A DNA stretch of 64,000 bases from Crossaster papposus (taxonomy: Eukaryota; Echinodermata; Asteroidea; Velatida; Solasteridae), in the NCBI GenBank assembly GCA_037893245.1, contig JBAIAA010000094.1:2108001-2172000 (forward strand), in the 5' to 3' direction. The translations under genes were made by a program, and so were the position numbers. The notes under the pieces were generated by a model that saw only the letters and a list, made by a program, of their open reading frames with translations, did no database searches and was not told the DNA's origin. Positions 34,782 through 47,369 of this stretch are shown piece after piece. Within the stretch, counting starts at the first letter, position 1. Every line of letters begins with the position of its first letter.

Positions 34782-37131
34782 GGCTCAGATGTCGAGCTGG
34801 TGAGTGTCTCTTCATTCTGGAACAACGTAGAGGTTCGCAGCTCAGATATAAGTCTAGAAAATTATCCTCATTCGCAGCCATGTTTTCTTATGTGTATCTA
34901 TGTACACGTGTATTGCCGCATAGGCCTATGCCGCCAGTGGCCTGACGCATGAATCTCACAATTTGGGTTCTTTCCATTGAGAAATTTGGCAATATTTTGT
35001 CTAAGATTGCGAGCTGGTGAGTGTCTCTTCATTCTTGAACAACGTTGAGGTTCGCAGTTAAGATATAAGTTGAAACAATTATCCTGTGTATTGGCGCATT
35101 GGCCTATGTCGCCAGTGCCCTGACGCATGAGTCTCACAGTTTGGGTTCTTTCCGTTGAGAAATTTGGCAATATTTTGGCTCAGATGTCGAGCTGGTGAGT
35201 GTCTCTTCATTCTCGAACAACGTTGAGGTTCGCAGCTCAGATATAAGTCTAGAAAATTATCCTCATTCGCAGCCATGTTTTCTTTTGTGTATCTATGTAC
35301 ACGTGTATTGCCGCATTGGCCTATGTCGCCAGTGCCCTGACGCATGAGTCTCACAGTTTGGGTCCTTTCCATTGAGAAAGTTGGCAATATTTTGGCTCAG
35401 ATGTCGAGCTGGTGAGTGTCTCTTCATTCTCGAACAACGTTGAGGTTCGCAGCTCAAATATAAGTCGAGAAAATTATCCTCATTCGCAGCCACCTTTTCT
35501 GATGTGTATGTTTGTACACTTGTATTGCCGCATAGGCCTATGCCGTCAGTGCCCTGACACATGGGTCTCACGGTTTGGGTTTTTTCTATTGAGAAATTTG
35601 GCAATATTTTGGCTCCGATGTCGAGCTGGTGAGTGTCTCTTCATTCTAGAACAACGTTGAGGTTCGCAGCTCAAATATAAGTCGAGAACATTATCCTCAT
35701 TCGCAGCCATGTTTTCTTATGTGTATCTATGTACACGTGTATTGCCGCATTGGCCTAGGTCGCCAGTGGCCTGACGCATGAGTCTCACGGTTTGGGTTTT
35801 TTTTCAGTGAGAAGTTTTGCAATATTTTGGCTCAGATGTCGAGCTGGTGAGTGTCTCTTCATTCTGGAACAACGTTGAGGTTCGCAGCTCAGATATAAGT
35901 CTAGAAAATTATCCTCATTCGCAGCCATCTTTTCTTATGTGTATCTATGTACACGTGTATTGCCGCACTGGCCTATGTCGCCAGTGGCCTGACGCATGAG
36001 TTTCACAGTTTGGGTCCTTTCCATTGAAAAAGTTGGCAATATTTTAGCTCAGATGTCGAGCTGGTGAGTGTCTCTTCATTCTCGAACAACGTTGAGGTTC
36101 GCAGCTCAAATATAAGTCGAGAAAATTATCCTCATTCGCAGCCACCTTTTCTGATGTGTATGTTTGTACACTTGTATTGCCGCATAGGCCTATGCCGTCA
36201 GTGCCCTGACACATGGGTCTCACGGTTTGGGTTCTTTCTATTGAGAAATTTGGCAATATTTTGGCTCCGATGTCGAGCTGGTGAATGTCTCTTCATTCTA
36301 TAACAACGTTGAGGTTCGCAGCTCAAATATAAGTCGAGAACATTATCCTCATTCGCAGCCATGTTTTCTTATGTGTATCTATGTACACGTGTATTGCCGC
36401 ATTGGCCTAGGTCGCCAGTGGCCTGACGCATGAGTCTCACGGTTTGGGTTTTTTTTCAGTGAGAAGTTTTGCAATATTTTGGCTCAGATGTCGAGCTGGT
36501 GAGTGTCTCTTCATTCTGGAACAACGTTGAGGTTCGCAGCTCAGATATAAGTCTAGAAAATTATCCTCATTCGCAGCCATCTTTTCTTATGTGTATCTAT
36601 GTACACGTGTATTGCCGCACTGGCCTATGTCGCCAGTGGCCTGACGCATGAGTTTCACAGTTTGGGTTCTTTCCATTGAGAAATTTGGCAATATTTTGGC
36701 TCAGATGTCGAGCTGGTGAGTGTCTCTTCATTCTTGAACAACGTTGAGGTTCGCAGCTCAGATACAAGTCGAGAAGATTATCCTCATTCGCAGCCATGTT
36801 TTCTTATGTGTATCTATGTGCACGTGTATTGCCGCATTGGTCCGTGTCGCCAGTGCCCTGACGCACGAGTCTCACAGTTTGGGTCCTTTCCATTGAGAAA
36901 TTTGGCAATATTTTGGCTCAGATGTCGAGCTGGTGAGTGTCTCTTCATTCTCGAACAACGTTGAGGTTCGCAGCTCAAATATAAGTCGAGAAAATTATCC
37001 TCATTCGCAGCCATGTTTTCTTATGTGTATCTATGTACACGTGTATTGCCGCATTGGCCTAGGTCGCCAGTGGCCTGACGCATGAGTCTCACGGTTTGGG
37101 TTTTTTTCAGTGAGAAGTTTTGCAATATTTT
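34782..37131 (+). repeat. 13-mer HOR unit 2, shortened to 11 monomers (2350 bp)
   Basis: Follows unit 1 at shift 2785 until about 37.1 kb, then goes directly to the next C and T monomers, so two monomers (about 435 bp, an A-type neighbour pair at 34.35-34.78 kb) are absent. The fusion lies at monomer positions of about 46-73, since the left part has ACGTTGAGG and the right part GTCTAGAAAA. Confidence 0.82.
34999..35176 (+). repeat. Truncated monomer T6 (178 bp)
   Basis: Same deletion; lineage I. Recurs as T10 at a distance of 14606. Confidence 0.92.
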
Positions 37132-37348
37132 GGCTCAGATGTCGAGCTGGTGAGTGTCTCTTCATTCTGGAACAACGTTGAGGTTCGCAGCTCAGATATA
37201 AGTCTAGAAAATTATCCTCATTCGCAGCCATGTTTTCTTATGTGTATCTATGTACACGTGTATTGCCGCATAGGCCTATGCCGCCAGTGGCCTGACGCAT
37301 GCATCTCACAGTTTGGGTTCTTTCCATTGAGAAATTTGGCAATATTTT

Positions 37349-37526
37349 GTCTAAGATTGCGAGCTGGTGAGTGTCTCTTCATTCTTGAACAACGTTGAGG
37401 TTCGCAGCTAAGATATAAGTTGAAACAATTATCCTGTGTATTGGCGCATTGGCCTATGTCGCCAGTGCCCTGACGCATGAGTCTCACAGTTTGGGTTCTT
37501 TCCGTTGAGAAATTTGGCAATATTTT
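37349..37526 (+). repeat. Truncated monomer T7 (178 bp)
   Basis: Same deletion, but lineage II: CGCAGCTAAG instead of CGCAGTTAAG, and the monomer after it has GAGCTGCTGAGTG instead of GAGCTGGTGAGTG. Recurs as T11 at a distance of 14606. Confidence 0.92.
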
Positions 37527-37999
37527 GGCTCAGATGTCGAGCTGCTGAGTGTCTCTTCATTCTCGAACAACGTTGAGGTTCGCAGCTCAGATATAAGTCG
37601 AGAAAATTATCCTCATTCGCAGCCATGTTTTTTTTATGTGTATCTATGTACACGTGTATTGCCGCATTGGCCTATGTCGCCAGTGTCCTGACGCATGAGT
37701 CTCACAGTTTGGGTTCTTTCCATTGAGAGATTTGGCAATATTTTGGCTCAGATGTCGAGCTGGTTAGTGTCTCTTCATTCTCGAACAACGTTGAGGTTCG
37801 CAGCTCAAATATAAGTCGAGAAAATTATCCTCATTCGCAGCCATGTTTTCTTATGTGTATCTATGTACAAGTGTATTGCCGCATAGGCCTATGTCGCCAG
37901 TGCCCTGACGCATGAGTCTCACAGTTTGGGTTCTTTCCATTGAGAAATTTGGCAATATTTTGGCTCAGATGTCGAGCTGGTGAGTGTCTCTTCATTCTC

Positions 38000-40900
38000 G
38001 AACAACGTTGAGGTTCGCAGCTCAGATATAAGTCGAGAAAAGTATCCTCATTCGCACCCACCTTTTCTGATGTGTATGTTTGTACACTTGTATTGCCGCA
38101 TAGGCCTATGCCGCCAGTGCCCTGACACATGGGTCTCACGGTTTGGGTTTTTTCCAGTGAGAAGTTTGGCAATATTTTGGCTCAGATGTCGAGCTGGTGA
38201 GTGTCTCTTCATTCTCGAACAACGTTGAGGTTCGCAGATCAGATATAAGTCTCGAAAATTATCCTCATTCGCAGCCATGTTTTCTTTATGTGTATCTATG
38301 TACACGTGTAGTGCCGCATTGGCCTATGTCGCCAGTGCCCTGACGCATGAGTCTCACAGTTTGGGTCCTTTCCATTGAGAAAGTTGACAATATTTTGGCT
38401 CAGATGTCGAGCTGGTGAGTGTCTCTTCATTCTCGAACAACGTTGAGGTTCGCAGCTCAAATACAAGTCGAGAAGATTATCCTCATTCGCAGCCATGTTT
38501 TCTTATGTGTATCAATGTACACGTGTATTGCCGCATTGGCCTATGTCGCCAGTGCCCTGACGCATAAGTTTCACAGTTTGGGTCCTTTCCATTGAGAAAG
38601 TTGGCAATATTTTGGCTCAGATGTAGAGCTGGTGAGTGTCTCTTCATTCTCGAACAACGTTGAGGTTCGCAGCTCAGATATAAGTCGAGAAAATTATCCT
38701 CATTCGCACCCACCTTTTCTGATGTGTATGTTTGTACACTTGTATTGCCGCATAGGCCTATGCCGTCAGTGCCCTGACACATGGGTCTCACAGTTTGGGT
38801 TCTTTCTATTTAGAAATTTGGCAATATTTTGGCTCCGATGTCGAGCTGGTGAGTGTCTCTTCATTCTCGAACAACGTTGAGGTTCGCAGCTCAAATATAA
38901 GTCGAGAACATTATCCTCATTCGCAGCCATGTTTTCTTATGTGTATCTATGTACACGTGTATTGCCGCATAGGCCTATGTCGCCATTGCCCTGACGCATG
39001 AGTCTCACAGTTTGGGTTCTTTCTATTGAGAAATTTGGCAGTATTTTGGCTCCGATGTCGAGCTGGTGAGTGTCTCTTCATTCTCGAACAACGTTGAGGT
39101 TCGCAGCTCAAATATAAGTCGAGAACATTATCCTCATTCGCAGCCATGTTTTCTTATGTGTATCTATGTACACGTGTATTGCCGCATTGGCCTAGGTCGC
39201 CAGTGGCCTGACGCATGAGTCTCACAGTTTGGGTTCTTTCTATTGAGAAATTTGGCAATATTTTGGCTCCGATGTCGAGCTGGTGAGTGTCTCTTCATTC
39301 TCGAACAACGTTGAGGTTCGCAGCTCAGATACAAGTCGAGAAGATTATCCTCATTCGCAGCCATGTTTTCTTATGTGTATCTATGTACACGTGTATTGCC
39401 GCATTGGCCTATGTCGCCAGTGCCCTGACGCATGAGTCTCACAGTTTGGGTCCTTTCCATTGAGAAAGTTGGCAATATTTTGGCTCAGATATCGCGCTGG
39501 TGAGTGTCTCTTCATTCTCGAACAACGTTGAGGTTCGCAGCACAAATAAATGTCCAGAACATTATCCTCATTCGCAGCCATGTTTTCTTATGTGTATGTT
39601 TGTACACTTGTATTGCCGCATAGGCCTATGCCGTCAGTGCCCTGACGCATGAGTCTCACAGTTTGGGTTTTTTCTATTGAGAAATTTGGCAATATTTTGG
39701 CTCCGATGTCGAGCTGGTGAGTGTCTCTTCATTCTAGAACAACGTTGAGGTTCGCAGCTCAAATATAAGTCGAGAACATTATCCTCATTCGCAGCCATGT
39801 TTTCTTATGTGTATCTATGTACACGTGTATTGCCGCATTGGCCTAGGTCGCCAGTGGCCTGACGCATGAGTCTCACGGTTTGGGGTTTTTTCCAGTGAGA
39901 AGTTTTGCAATATTTTGGCTTAGATGTCGAGCTGGTGAGTGTCTCTTCATTCTGGAACAATGTTGAGGTTCGCAGCTCAGATACAAGTCGAGAAGATTAT
40001 CCTCATTCGCAGCCATGTTTTCTTATGTGTATCAATGTACACGTGTATTGCCGCATTGGCCTATGTCGCCAGTGCCCTGACGCATAATTTTCACAGTTTG
40101 GGTCCTTTCCATTGAGAAAGTTGGCAATATTTTGGCTCAGATGTTGAGCTGGTGAGTGTCTCTTCATTCTCGAACAACGTTGAGGTTCGCAGCTCAGATA
40201 GAAGTCGAGAAAATTATCCTCATTCGCACCCACCTTTTCTGATGTGTATGTTTGTACACTTGTATTGCCGCATAGGCCTATGCCGCCAGTGCCCTGACAC
40301 ATGGGTCTCACGGTTTGGGTTTTTTCCAGTGAGAAGTTTGGCAATATTTTGGCTCAGATGTCGAGCTGGTGAGTGTCTCTTCATTCTCGAACAACGTTGA
40401 GGTTCGCAGATCAGATATAAGTCTAGAAAATTATCCTCATTCGCAGCCATGTTTTCTTTATGTGTATCTATGTACACGTGTAGTGCCGCATTGGCCTATG
40501 TCGCCAGTGCCCTGACGCATGAGTCTCACAGTTTGGGTCCTTTCCATTGAGAAAGTTGACAATATTTTGGCTCAGATGTCGAGCTGGTGAGTGTCTCTTC
40601 ATTCTCGAACAACGTTGAGGTTCGCAGCTCAAATACAAGTCGAGAAGATTATCCTCATTCGCAGCCATGTTTTCTTATGTGTATCAATGTACACGTGTAT
40701 TGCCGCATTGGCCTATGTCGCCAGTGCCCTGACGCATAAGTTTCACAGTTTGGGTCCTTTCCATTGAGAAAGTTGGCAATATTTTGGCTCAGATGTCGAG
40801 CTGGTGAGTGTCTCTTCATTCTCGAACAACGTTGAGGTTCGCAGCTCAAATATAAGTCTAGAAAATTATCCTCATTCGCAGCCATGTTTTCTTATGTGTA

Positions 40901-41230
40901 TCTATGTACACGTGTATTGCCGCATGGGCCTATGCCGTCAGTGCCCTGACACATGGGTCTCACGGTTTGGTTTTTTTCTATTGAGAAATTTGGCAATATT
41001 TTGGCTCCGATGTCGAGCTGGTGAGTGTCTCTTCATTCTCGAACAACGTTGAGGTTCGCAGCTCAGATATAAGTCGAGAAAATTATCCTCATTCGTAGCT
41101 ATGTTTTCTTATGTGTATCTATGTACACGTGCATTGCCGCATAGGCCTATGTCGCCAGTGCCCTGACGCATGAGTCTCACAGTTTGGGTTCTTTCTATTG
41201 AGAAATTTGGCAATATTTTGGCTCCGATGT
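38000..41230 (+). repeat. Block co-linear with 8.72-11.95 kb (shift about 29281)
   Basis: About fifteen monomers keep the order of the 8.7-12 kb decamer zone, including GCACCCACC, TTTTCTTTATGTG with CACGTGTAGTGCC, the ATATCGCGCTGG monomer and the GCTTAGATG monomer. The intervening region (20-37 kb) is a different HOR family. The match ends at about 41.23 kb, where one monomer is missing relative to 11.94-12.19 kb. Confidence 0.82.
39482..39698 (+). repeat. ATATCGCGCTGG marker monomer, copy 4
   Basis: Same linked variants as the copies at 6.7-10.4 kb, 29281 bp from the one at 10201. It has AAATAAATGTCC where the others have AAATAAAAGTCC. Confidence 0.85.
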
Positions 41231-42087
41231 CGAGCTGGTGAGTGTCTCTTCATTCTTGAACAACGTTGAGGTTCGCAGCTCACATACAAGTCGAGAAGAT
41301 TATCCTCATTCGCAGCCATGTTTTCTTATGTGTATCAATGTACACGTGTATTGCCGCATTGGCCTATGTCGCCAGTGCCCTGACGCATGAGTTTCACAGT
41401 TTGGGTCCTTTCCATTGAGAAAGTTGGCAATATTTTGGCTCAGATGTTGAGCTGGTGAGTGTCTTTTCATTCTCGAACAACGTTGAGGTTCGCAGCTCAA
41501 ATAAAAGTCCAGAACATTATCCTCATTCGCAGCCATGTTTTCTTATGTGTATGTTTGTACACTTGTATTGCCGCATAGGCCTATGCCGTCAGTGCCCTGA
41601 CGCATGAGTATCACAGTTTGGGTTCTTTCTATTGAGAAATTTGGCAATATTTTGGCTCCGATGTCGAGCTGGTGAGTGTCTCTTCATTCTAGAACAACGT
41701 TGAGGTTCGCAGCTCAAATATAAGTCGAGAACATTATCCTCATTCGCAGCCATGTTTTCTTATGTGTATCTATGTACACGTGTATTGCCGCATTGGCCTA
41801 GGTCGCCAGTGGCCTGACGCATGAGTCTCACGGTTTGGGTTTTTTTCAGTGAGAAGTTTTGCAATATTTTGGCTCAGATGTCGAGCTGGTGAGTGTCTCT
41901 TCATTCTGGAACAACGTTGAGGTTCGCAGCTCAGATATAAGTCTAGAAAATTATCCTCATTCGCAGCCATGTTTTCTTATGTGTATCTATGTACACGTGT
42001 ATTGCCGCATAGGCCTATGCCGCCAGTGGCCTGACGCATGAATCTCACAGTTTGGGTTCTTTCCATTGAGAAATTTGGCAATATTTT

Positions 42088-42265
42088 GTCTAAGATTGCG
42101 AGCTGGTGAGTGTCTCTTCATTCTTGAACAACGTTGAGGTTCGCAGCTAAGATATAAGTTGAAACAATTATCCTGTGTATTGGCGCATTGGCCTATGTCG
42201 CCAGTGCCCTGACGCATGAGTCTCACAGTTTGGGTTCTTTCCGTTGAGAAATTTGGCAATATTTT
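42088..42265 (+). repeat. Truncated monomer T8 (178 bp)
   Basis: Same deletion; lineage II (CGCAGCTAAG, followed by GAGCTGCTGAGTG). Confidence 0.92.
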
Positions 42266-42390
42266 GGCTCAGATGTCGAGCTGCTGAGTGTCTCTTCATT
42301 CTCGAACAACGTTGAGGTTCGCAGCTCAGATATAAGTCGAGAAAATTATCCTCATTCGCAGCCATGTTTTTTTTATGTGTATCTATGTAC

Positions 42391-42410
42391 ACGTGTATTG
42401 GCCTATGTCG
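42391..42410 (+). other. 8-bp deletion between ATTG repeats
   Basis: CGTGTATTGGCCTATG replaces CGTGTATTGCCGCATTGGCC. The lost 8 bases lie between two ATTG copies, so slippage or short-homology deletion explains it. It makes the distance from T7 to T8 4739 minus 8 when compared with the flanking shift of 4731. Confidence 0.82.
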
Positions 42411-43930
42411 CCAGTGTCCTGACGCATGAGTCTCACAGTTTGGGTTCTTTCCATTGAGAGATTTGGCAATATTTTGGCTCAGATGTCGAGCTGGTAAGTG
42501 TCTCTTCATTCTCGAACAACGTTGAGGTTCGCAGCTCAAATATAAGTCGAGAAAATTATCCTCATTCGCAGCCATGTTTTCTTATGTGTATCTATGTACA
42601 AGTGTATTGCCGCATAGGCCTATGTCGCCAGTGCCCTGACGCATGAGTCTCACAGTTTGGGTTCTTTCCATTGAGAAATTTGGCAATATTTTGGCTCAGA
42701 TGTCGAGCTGGTGAGTGTCTCTTCATTCTCGAACAACGTTGAGGTTCGCAGCTCAGATATAAGTCGAGAAAATTATCCTCATTCGCACCCACCTTTTCTG
42801 ATGTGTATGTTTGTACACTTGTATTGCCGCATAGGCCTATGCCGCCAGTGCCCTGACACATGGGTCTCACGGTTTGGGTTTTTTCCAGTGAGAAGTTTGG
42901 CAATATTTTGGCTCAGATGTCGAGCTGGTGAGTGTCTCTTCATTCTCGAACAACGTTGAGGTTCGCAGATCAGATATAAGTCTCGAAAATTATCCTCATT
43001 CGCAGCCATGTTTTCTTTATGTGTATCTATGTACACGTGTAGTGCCGCATTGGCCTATGTCGCCAGTGCCCTGACGCATGAGTCTCACAGTTTGGGTCCT
43101 TTCCATTGAGAAAGTTGACAATATTTTGGCTCAGATGTCGAGCTGGTGAGTATCTCTTCATTCTCGAACAACGTTGAGGTTCGCAGCTCAAATACAAGTC
43201 GAGAAGATTATCCTCATTCGCAGCCATGTTTTCTTATGTGTATCAATGTACACGTGTATTGCCGCATTGGCCTATGTCGCCAGTGCCCTGACGCATAAGT
43301 TTCACAGTTTGGGTCCTTTCCATTGAGAAAGTTGGCAATATTTTGGCTCAGATGTAGAGCTGGTGAGTGTCTCTTCATTCTCGAACAACGTTGAGGTTCG
43401 CAGCTCAGATATAAGTCGAGAAAATTATCCTCATTCGCACCCACCTTTTCTGATGTGTATGTTTGTACACTTGTATTGCCGCATAGGCCTATGCCGTCAG
43501 TGCCCTGACACATGGGTCTCACAGTTTGGGTTCTTTCTATTTAGAAATTTGGCAATATTTTGGCTCCGATGTCGAGCTGGTGAGTGTCTCTTCATTCTCG
43601 AACAACGTTGAGGTTCGCAGCTCAAATATAAGTCGAGAACATTATCCTCATTCGCAGCCATGTTTTCTTATGTGTATCTATGTACACGTGTATTGCCGCA
43701 TAGGCCTATGTCGCCAGTGCCCTGACGCATGAGTCTCACAGTTTGGGTTCTTTCTATTGAGAAATTTGGCAATATTTTGGCTCCGATGTCGAACTGGTGA
43801 GTGTCTCTTCATTCTCGAACAACGTTGAGGTTCGCAGCTCAAATATAAGTCGAGAACATTATCCTCATTCGCAGCCATGTTTTCTTATGTGTATCTATGT
43901 ACACGTGTATTGCCGCATTGGCCTAGGTCG
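42411..43930 (+). repeat. Heptamer HOR unit 1 (1520 bp)
   Basis: Seven monomers that recur directly at 43931-45450. Shared marks include GTGTCCTGACGC with GAGAGATTTGG, CTGGTAAGTG, TACAAGTGTATTG, GCACCCACC, TTTTCTTTATGTG, GTGAGTATCTCTTC and GTCGAACTGGTG. Confidence 0.86.
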
Positions 43931-43936
43931 CCAGTG
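43926..43936 (+). other. Exchange junction of the heptamer duplication
   Basis: Chimeric monomer. Its left part is CCTAGGTC (as at 45.44 kb), its right part CAGTGTCCTGACGC with GAGAGATTTGG (as at 42.42 kb). The switch lies between G43925 and T43937, at monomer positions of about 148-157. Confidence 0.82.
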
Positions 43937-45450
43937 TCCTGACGCATGAGTCTCACAGTTTGGGTTCTTTCCATTGAGAGATTTGGCAATATTTTGGCTC
44001 AGATGTCGAGCTGGTAAGTGTCTCTTCATTCTCGAACAACGTTGAGGTTCGCAGCTCAAATATAAGTCGAGAAAATTATCCTCATTCGCAGCCATGTTTT
44101 CTTATGTGTATCTATGTACAAGTGTATTGCCGCATAGGCCTATGTCGCCAGTGCCCTGACGCATGAGTCTCACAGTTTGGGTTCTTTCCATTGAGAAATT
44201 TGGCAATATTTTGGCTCAGATGTCGAGCTGGTGAGTGTCTCTTCATTCTCGAACAACGTTGAGGTTCGCAGCTCAGATATAAGTCGAGAAAATTATCCTC
44301 ATTCGCACCCACCTTTTCTGATGTGTATGTTTGTACACTTGTATTGCCGCATAGGCCTATGCCGCCAGTGCCCTGACACATGGGTCTCACGGTTTGGGTT
44401 TTTTCCAGTGAGAAGTTTGGCAATATTTTGGCTCAGATGTCGAGCTGGTGAGTGTCTCTTCATTCTCGAACAACGTTGAGGTTCGCAGATCAGATATAAG
44501 TCTCGAAAATTATCCTCATTCGCAGCCATGTTTTCTTTATGTGTATCTATGTACACGTGTAGTGCCGCATTGGCCTATGTCGCCAGTGCCCTGACGCATG
44601 AGTCTCACAGTTTGGGTCCTTTCCATTGAGAAAGTTGACAATATTTTGGCTCAGATGTCGAGCTGGTGAGTATCTCTTCATTCTCGAACAACGTTGAGGT
44701 TCGCAGCTCAAATACAAGTCGAGAAGATTATCCTCATTCGCAGCCATGTTTTCTTATGTGTATCAATGTACACGTGTATTGCCGCATTGGCCTATGTCGC
44801 CAGTGCCCTGACGCATAAGTTTCACAGTTTGGGTCCTTTCCATTGAGAAAGTTGGCAATATTTTGGCTCAGATGTAGAGCTGGTGAGTGTCTCTTCATTC
44901 TCGAACAACGTTGAGGTTCGCAGCTCAGATATAAGTCGAGAAAATTATCCTCATTCGCACCCACCTTTTCTGATGTGTATGTTTGTACACTTGTATTGCC
45001 GCATAGGCCTATGCCGTCAGTGCCCTGACACATGGGTCTCACAGTTTGGGTTCTTTCTATTTAGAAATTTGGCAATATTTTGGCTCCGATGTCGAGCTGG
45101 TGAGTGTCTCTTCATTCTCGAACAACGTTGAGGTTCGCAGCTCAAATATAAGTCGAGAACATTATCCTCATTCGCAGCCATGTTTTCTTATGTGTATCTA
45201 TGTACACGTGTATTGCCGCATAGGCCTATGTCGCCAGTGCCCTGACGCATGAGTCTCACAGTTTGGGTTCTTTCTATTGAGAAATTTGGCAATATTTTGG
45301 CTCCGATGTCGAACTGGTGAGTGTCTCTTCATTCTCGAACAACGTTGAGGTTCGCAGCTCAAATATAAGTCGAGAACATTATCCTCATTCGCAGCCATGT
45401 TTTCTTATGTGTATCTATGTACACGTGTATTGCCGCATTGGCCTAGGTCG
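43931..45450 (+). repeat. Heptamer HOR unit 2 (1520 bp)
   Basis: Second copy of the heptamer. Continues into sequence co-linear with 39.2-41.3 kb (shift 6251), so it is also the start of copy 2 of the 6251-bp block. Confidence 0.86.
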
Positions 45451-45732
45451 CCAGTGGCCTGACGCATGAGTCTCACAGTTTGGGTTCTTTCTATTGAGAA
45501 ATTTGGCAATATTTTGGCTCCGATGTCGAGCTGGTGAGTGTCTCTTCATTCTCGAACAACGTTGAGGTTCGCAGCTCAGATACAAGTCGAGAAGATTATC
45601 CTCATTCGCAGCCATGTTTTCTTATGTGTATCTATGTACACGTGTATTGCCGCATTGGCCTATGTCGCCAGTGCCCTGACGCATGAGTCTCACAGTTTGG
45701 GTCCTTTCCATTGAGAAAGTTGGCAATATTTT

Positions 45733-45949
45733 GGCTCAGATATCGCGCTGGTGAGTGTCTCTTCATTCTCGAACAACGTTGAGGTTCGCAGCACAAATAA
45801 AAGTCCAGAACATTATCCTCATTCGCAGCCATGTTTTCTTATGTGTATGTTTGTACACTTGTATTGCAGCATAGGCCTATGCCGTCAGTGCCCTGACGCA
45901 TGAGTCTCACAGTTTGGGTTTTTTCTATTGAGAAATTTGGCAATATTTT
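45733..45949 (+). repeat. ATATCGCGCTGG marker monomer, copy 5
   Basis: Last copy of the marker monomer, 6251 bp after the fourth. It has TTGCAGCATAGG where the others have TTGCCGCATAGG. Confidence 0.85.
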
Positions 45950-47369
45950 GGCTCCGATGTCGAGCTGGTGAGTGTCTCTTCATTCTAGAACAACGTTGAG
46001 GTTCGCAGCTCAAATATAAGTCGAGAACATTATCCTCATTCGCAGCCATGTTTTCTTATGTGTATCTATGTACACGTGTATTGCCGCATTGGCCTAGGTC
46101 GCCAGTGGCCTGACGCATGAGTCTCACGGTTTGGGTTTTTTTCCAGTGAGAAGTTTTGCAATATTTTGGCTTAGATGTCGAGCTGGTGAGTGTCTCTTCA
46201 TTCTGGAACAACGTTGAGGTTCGCAGCTCAGATACAAGTCGAGAAGATTATCCTCATTCGCAGCCATGTTTTCTTATGTGTATCAATGTACACGTGTATT
46301 GCCGCATTGGCCTATGTCGCCAGTGCCCTGACGCATAATTTTCACAGTTTGGGTCCTTTCCATTGAGAAAGTTGGCAATATTTTGGCTCAGATGTTGAGC
46401 TGGTGAGTGTCTCTTCATTCTCGAACAACGTTGAGGTTCGCAGCTCAGATATAAGTCGAGAAAATTATCCTCATTCGAACCCACCTTTTCTGATGTGTAT
46501 GTTTGTACACTTGTATTGCCGCATAGGCCTATGCCGCCAGTGCCCTGACACATGGGTCTCACGGTTTGGGTTTTTTCCAGTGAGAAGTTTGGCAATATTT
46601 TGGCTCAGATGTCGAGCTGGTGAGTGTCTCTTCATTCTCGAACAACGTTGAGGTTCGCAGATCAGATATAAGTCTAGAAAATTATCCTCATTCGCAGCCA
46701 TGTTTTCTTTATGTGTATCTATGTACACGTGTAGTGCCGCATTGGCCTATGTCGCCAGTGCCCTGACGCATGAGTCTCACAGTTTGGGTCCTTTCCATTG
46801 AGAAAGTTGACAATATTTTGGCTCAGATGTCGAGCTGGTGAGTGTCTCTTCATTCTCGAACAACGTTGAGGTTCGCAGCTCAGATATAAGTCGAGAAAAG
46901 TATCCTCATTCGCACCCACCTTTTCTGATGTGTATGTTTGTACACTTGTATTGCCGCATAGGCCTATGCCGTCAGTGCCCTGACACATGGGTCTCACGGT
47001 TTGGGTTTTTTCCAGTGAGAAGTTTGGCAATATTTTGGCTCAGATGTCGAGCTGGTGAGTGTCTCTTCATTCTCGAACAACGTTGAGGTTCGCAGCTCAA
47101 ATATAAGTCTAGAAAATTATCCTCATTCGCAGCCATGTTTTCTTATGTGTATCTATGTACACGTGTATTGCCGCATAGGCCTATGCCGTCAGTGCCCTGA
47201 CACATGGGTCTCACGGTTTGGTTTTTTTCTATTGAGAAATTTGGCAATATTTTGGCTCCGATGTCGAGCTGGTGAGTGTCTCTTCATTCTCGAACAACGT
47301 TGAGGTTCGCAGCTCAGATATAAGTCGAGAAAATTATCCTCATTCGTAGCTATGTTTTCTTATGTGTAT

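Larger units (their letters stand above)
37680..43930 (+). repeat. 6251-bp segmental duplication, copy 1 (29 monomers)
   Basis: Bases from about 37.68 kb recur from about 43.93 kb at a shift of 6251, followed to about 47.57 kb. Length fits 29 monomers minus one 39-bp truncation (T8) and one 8-bp deletion, plus a few T-tract bases. Its last 1520 bp (from about 42.41 kb) are themselves a repeat of its first part at a shift of 4731. Confidence 0.82.
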
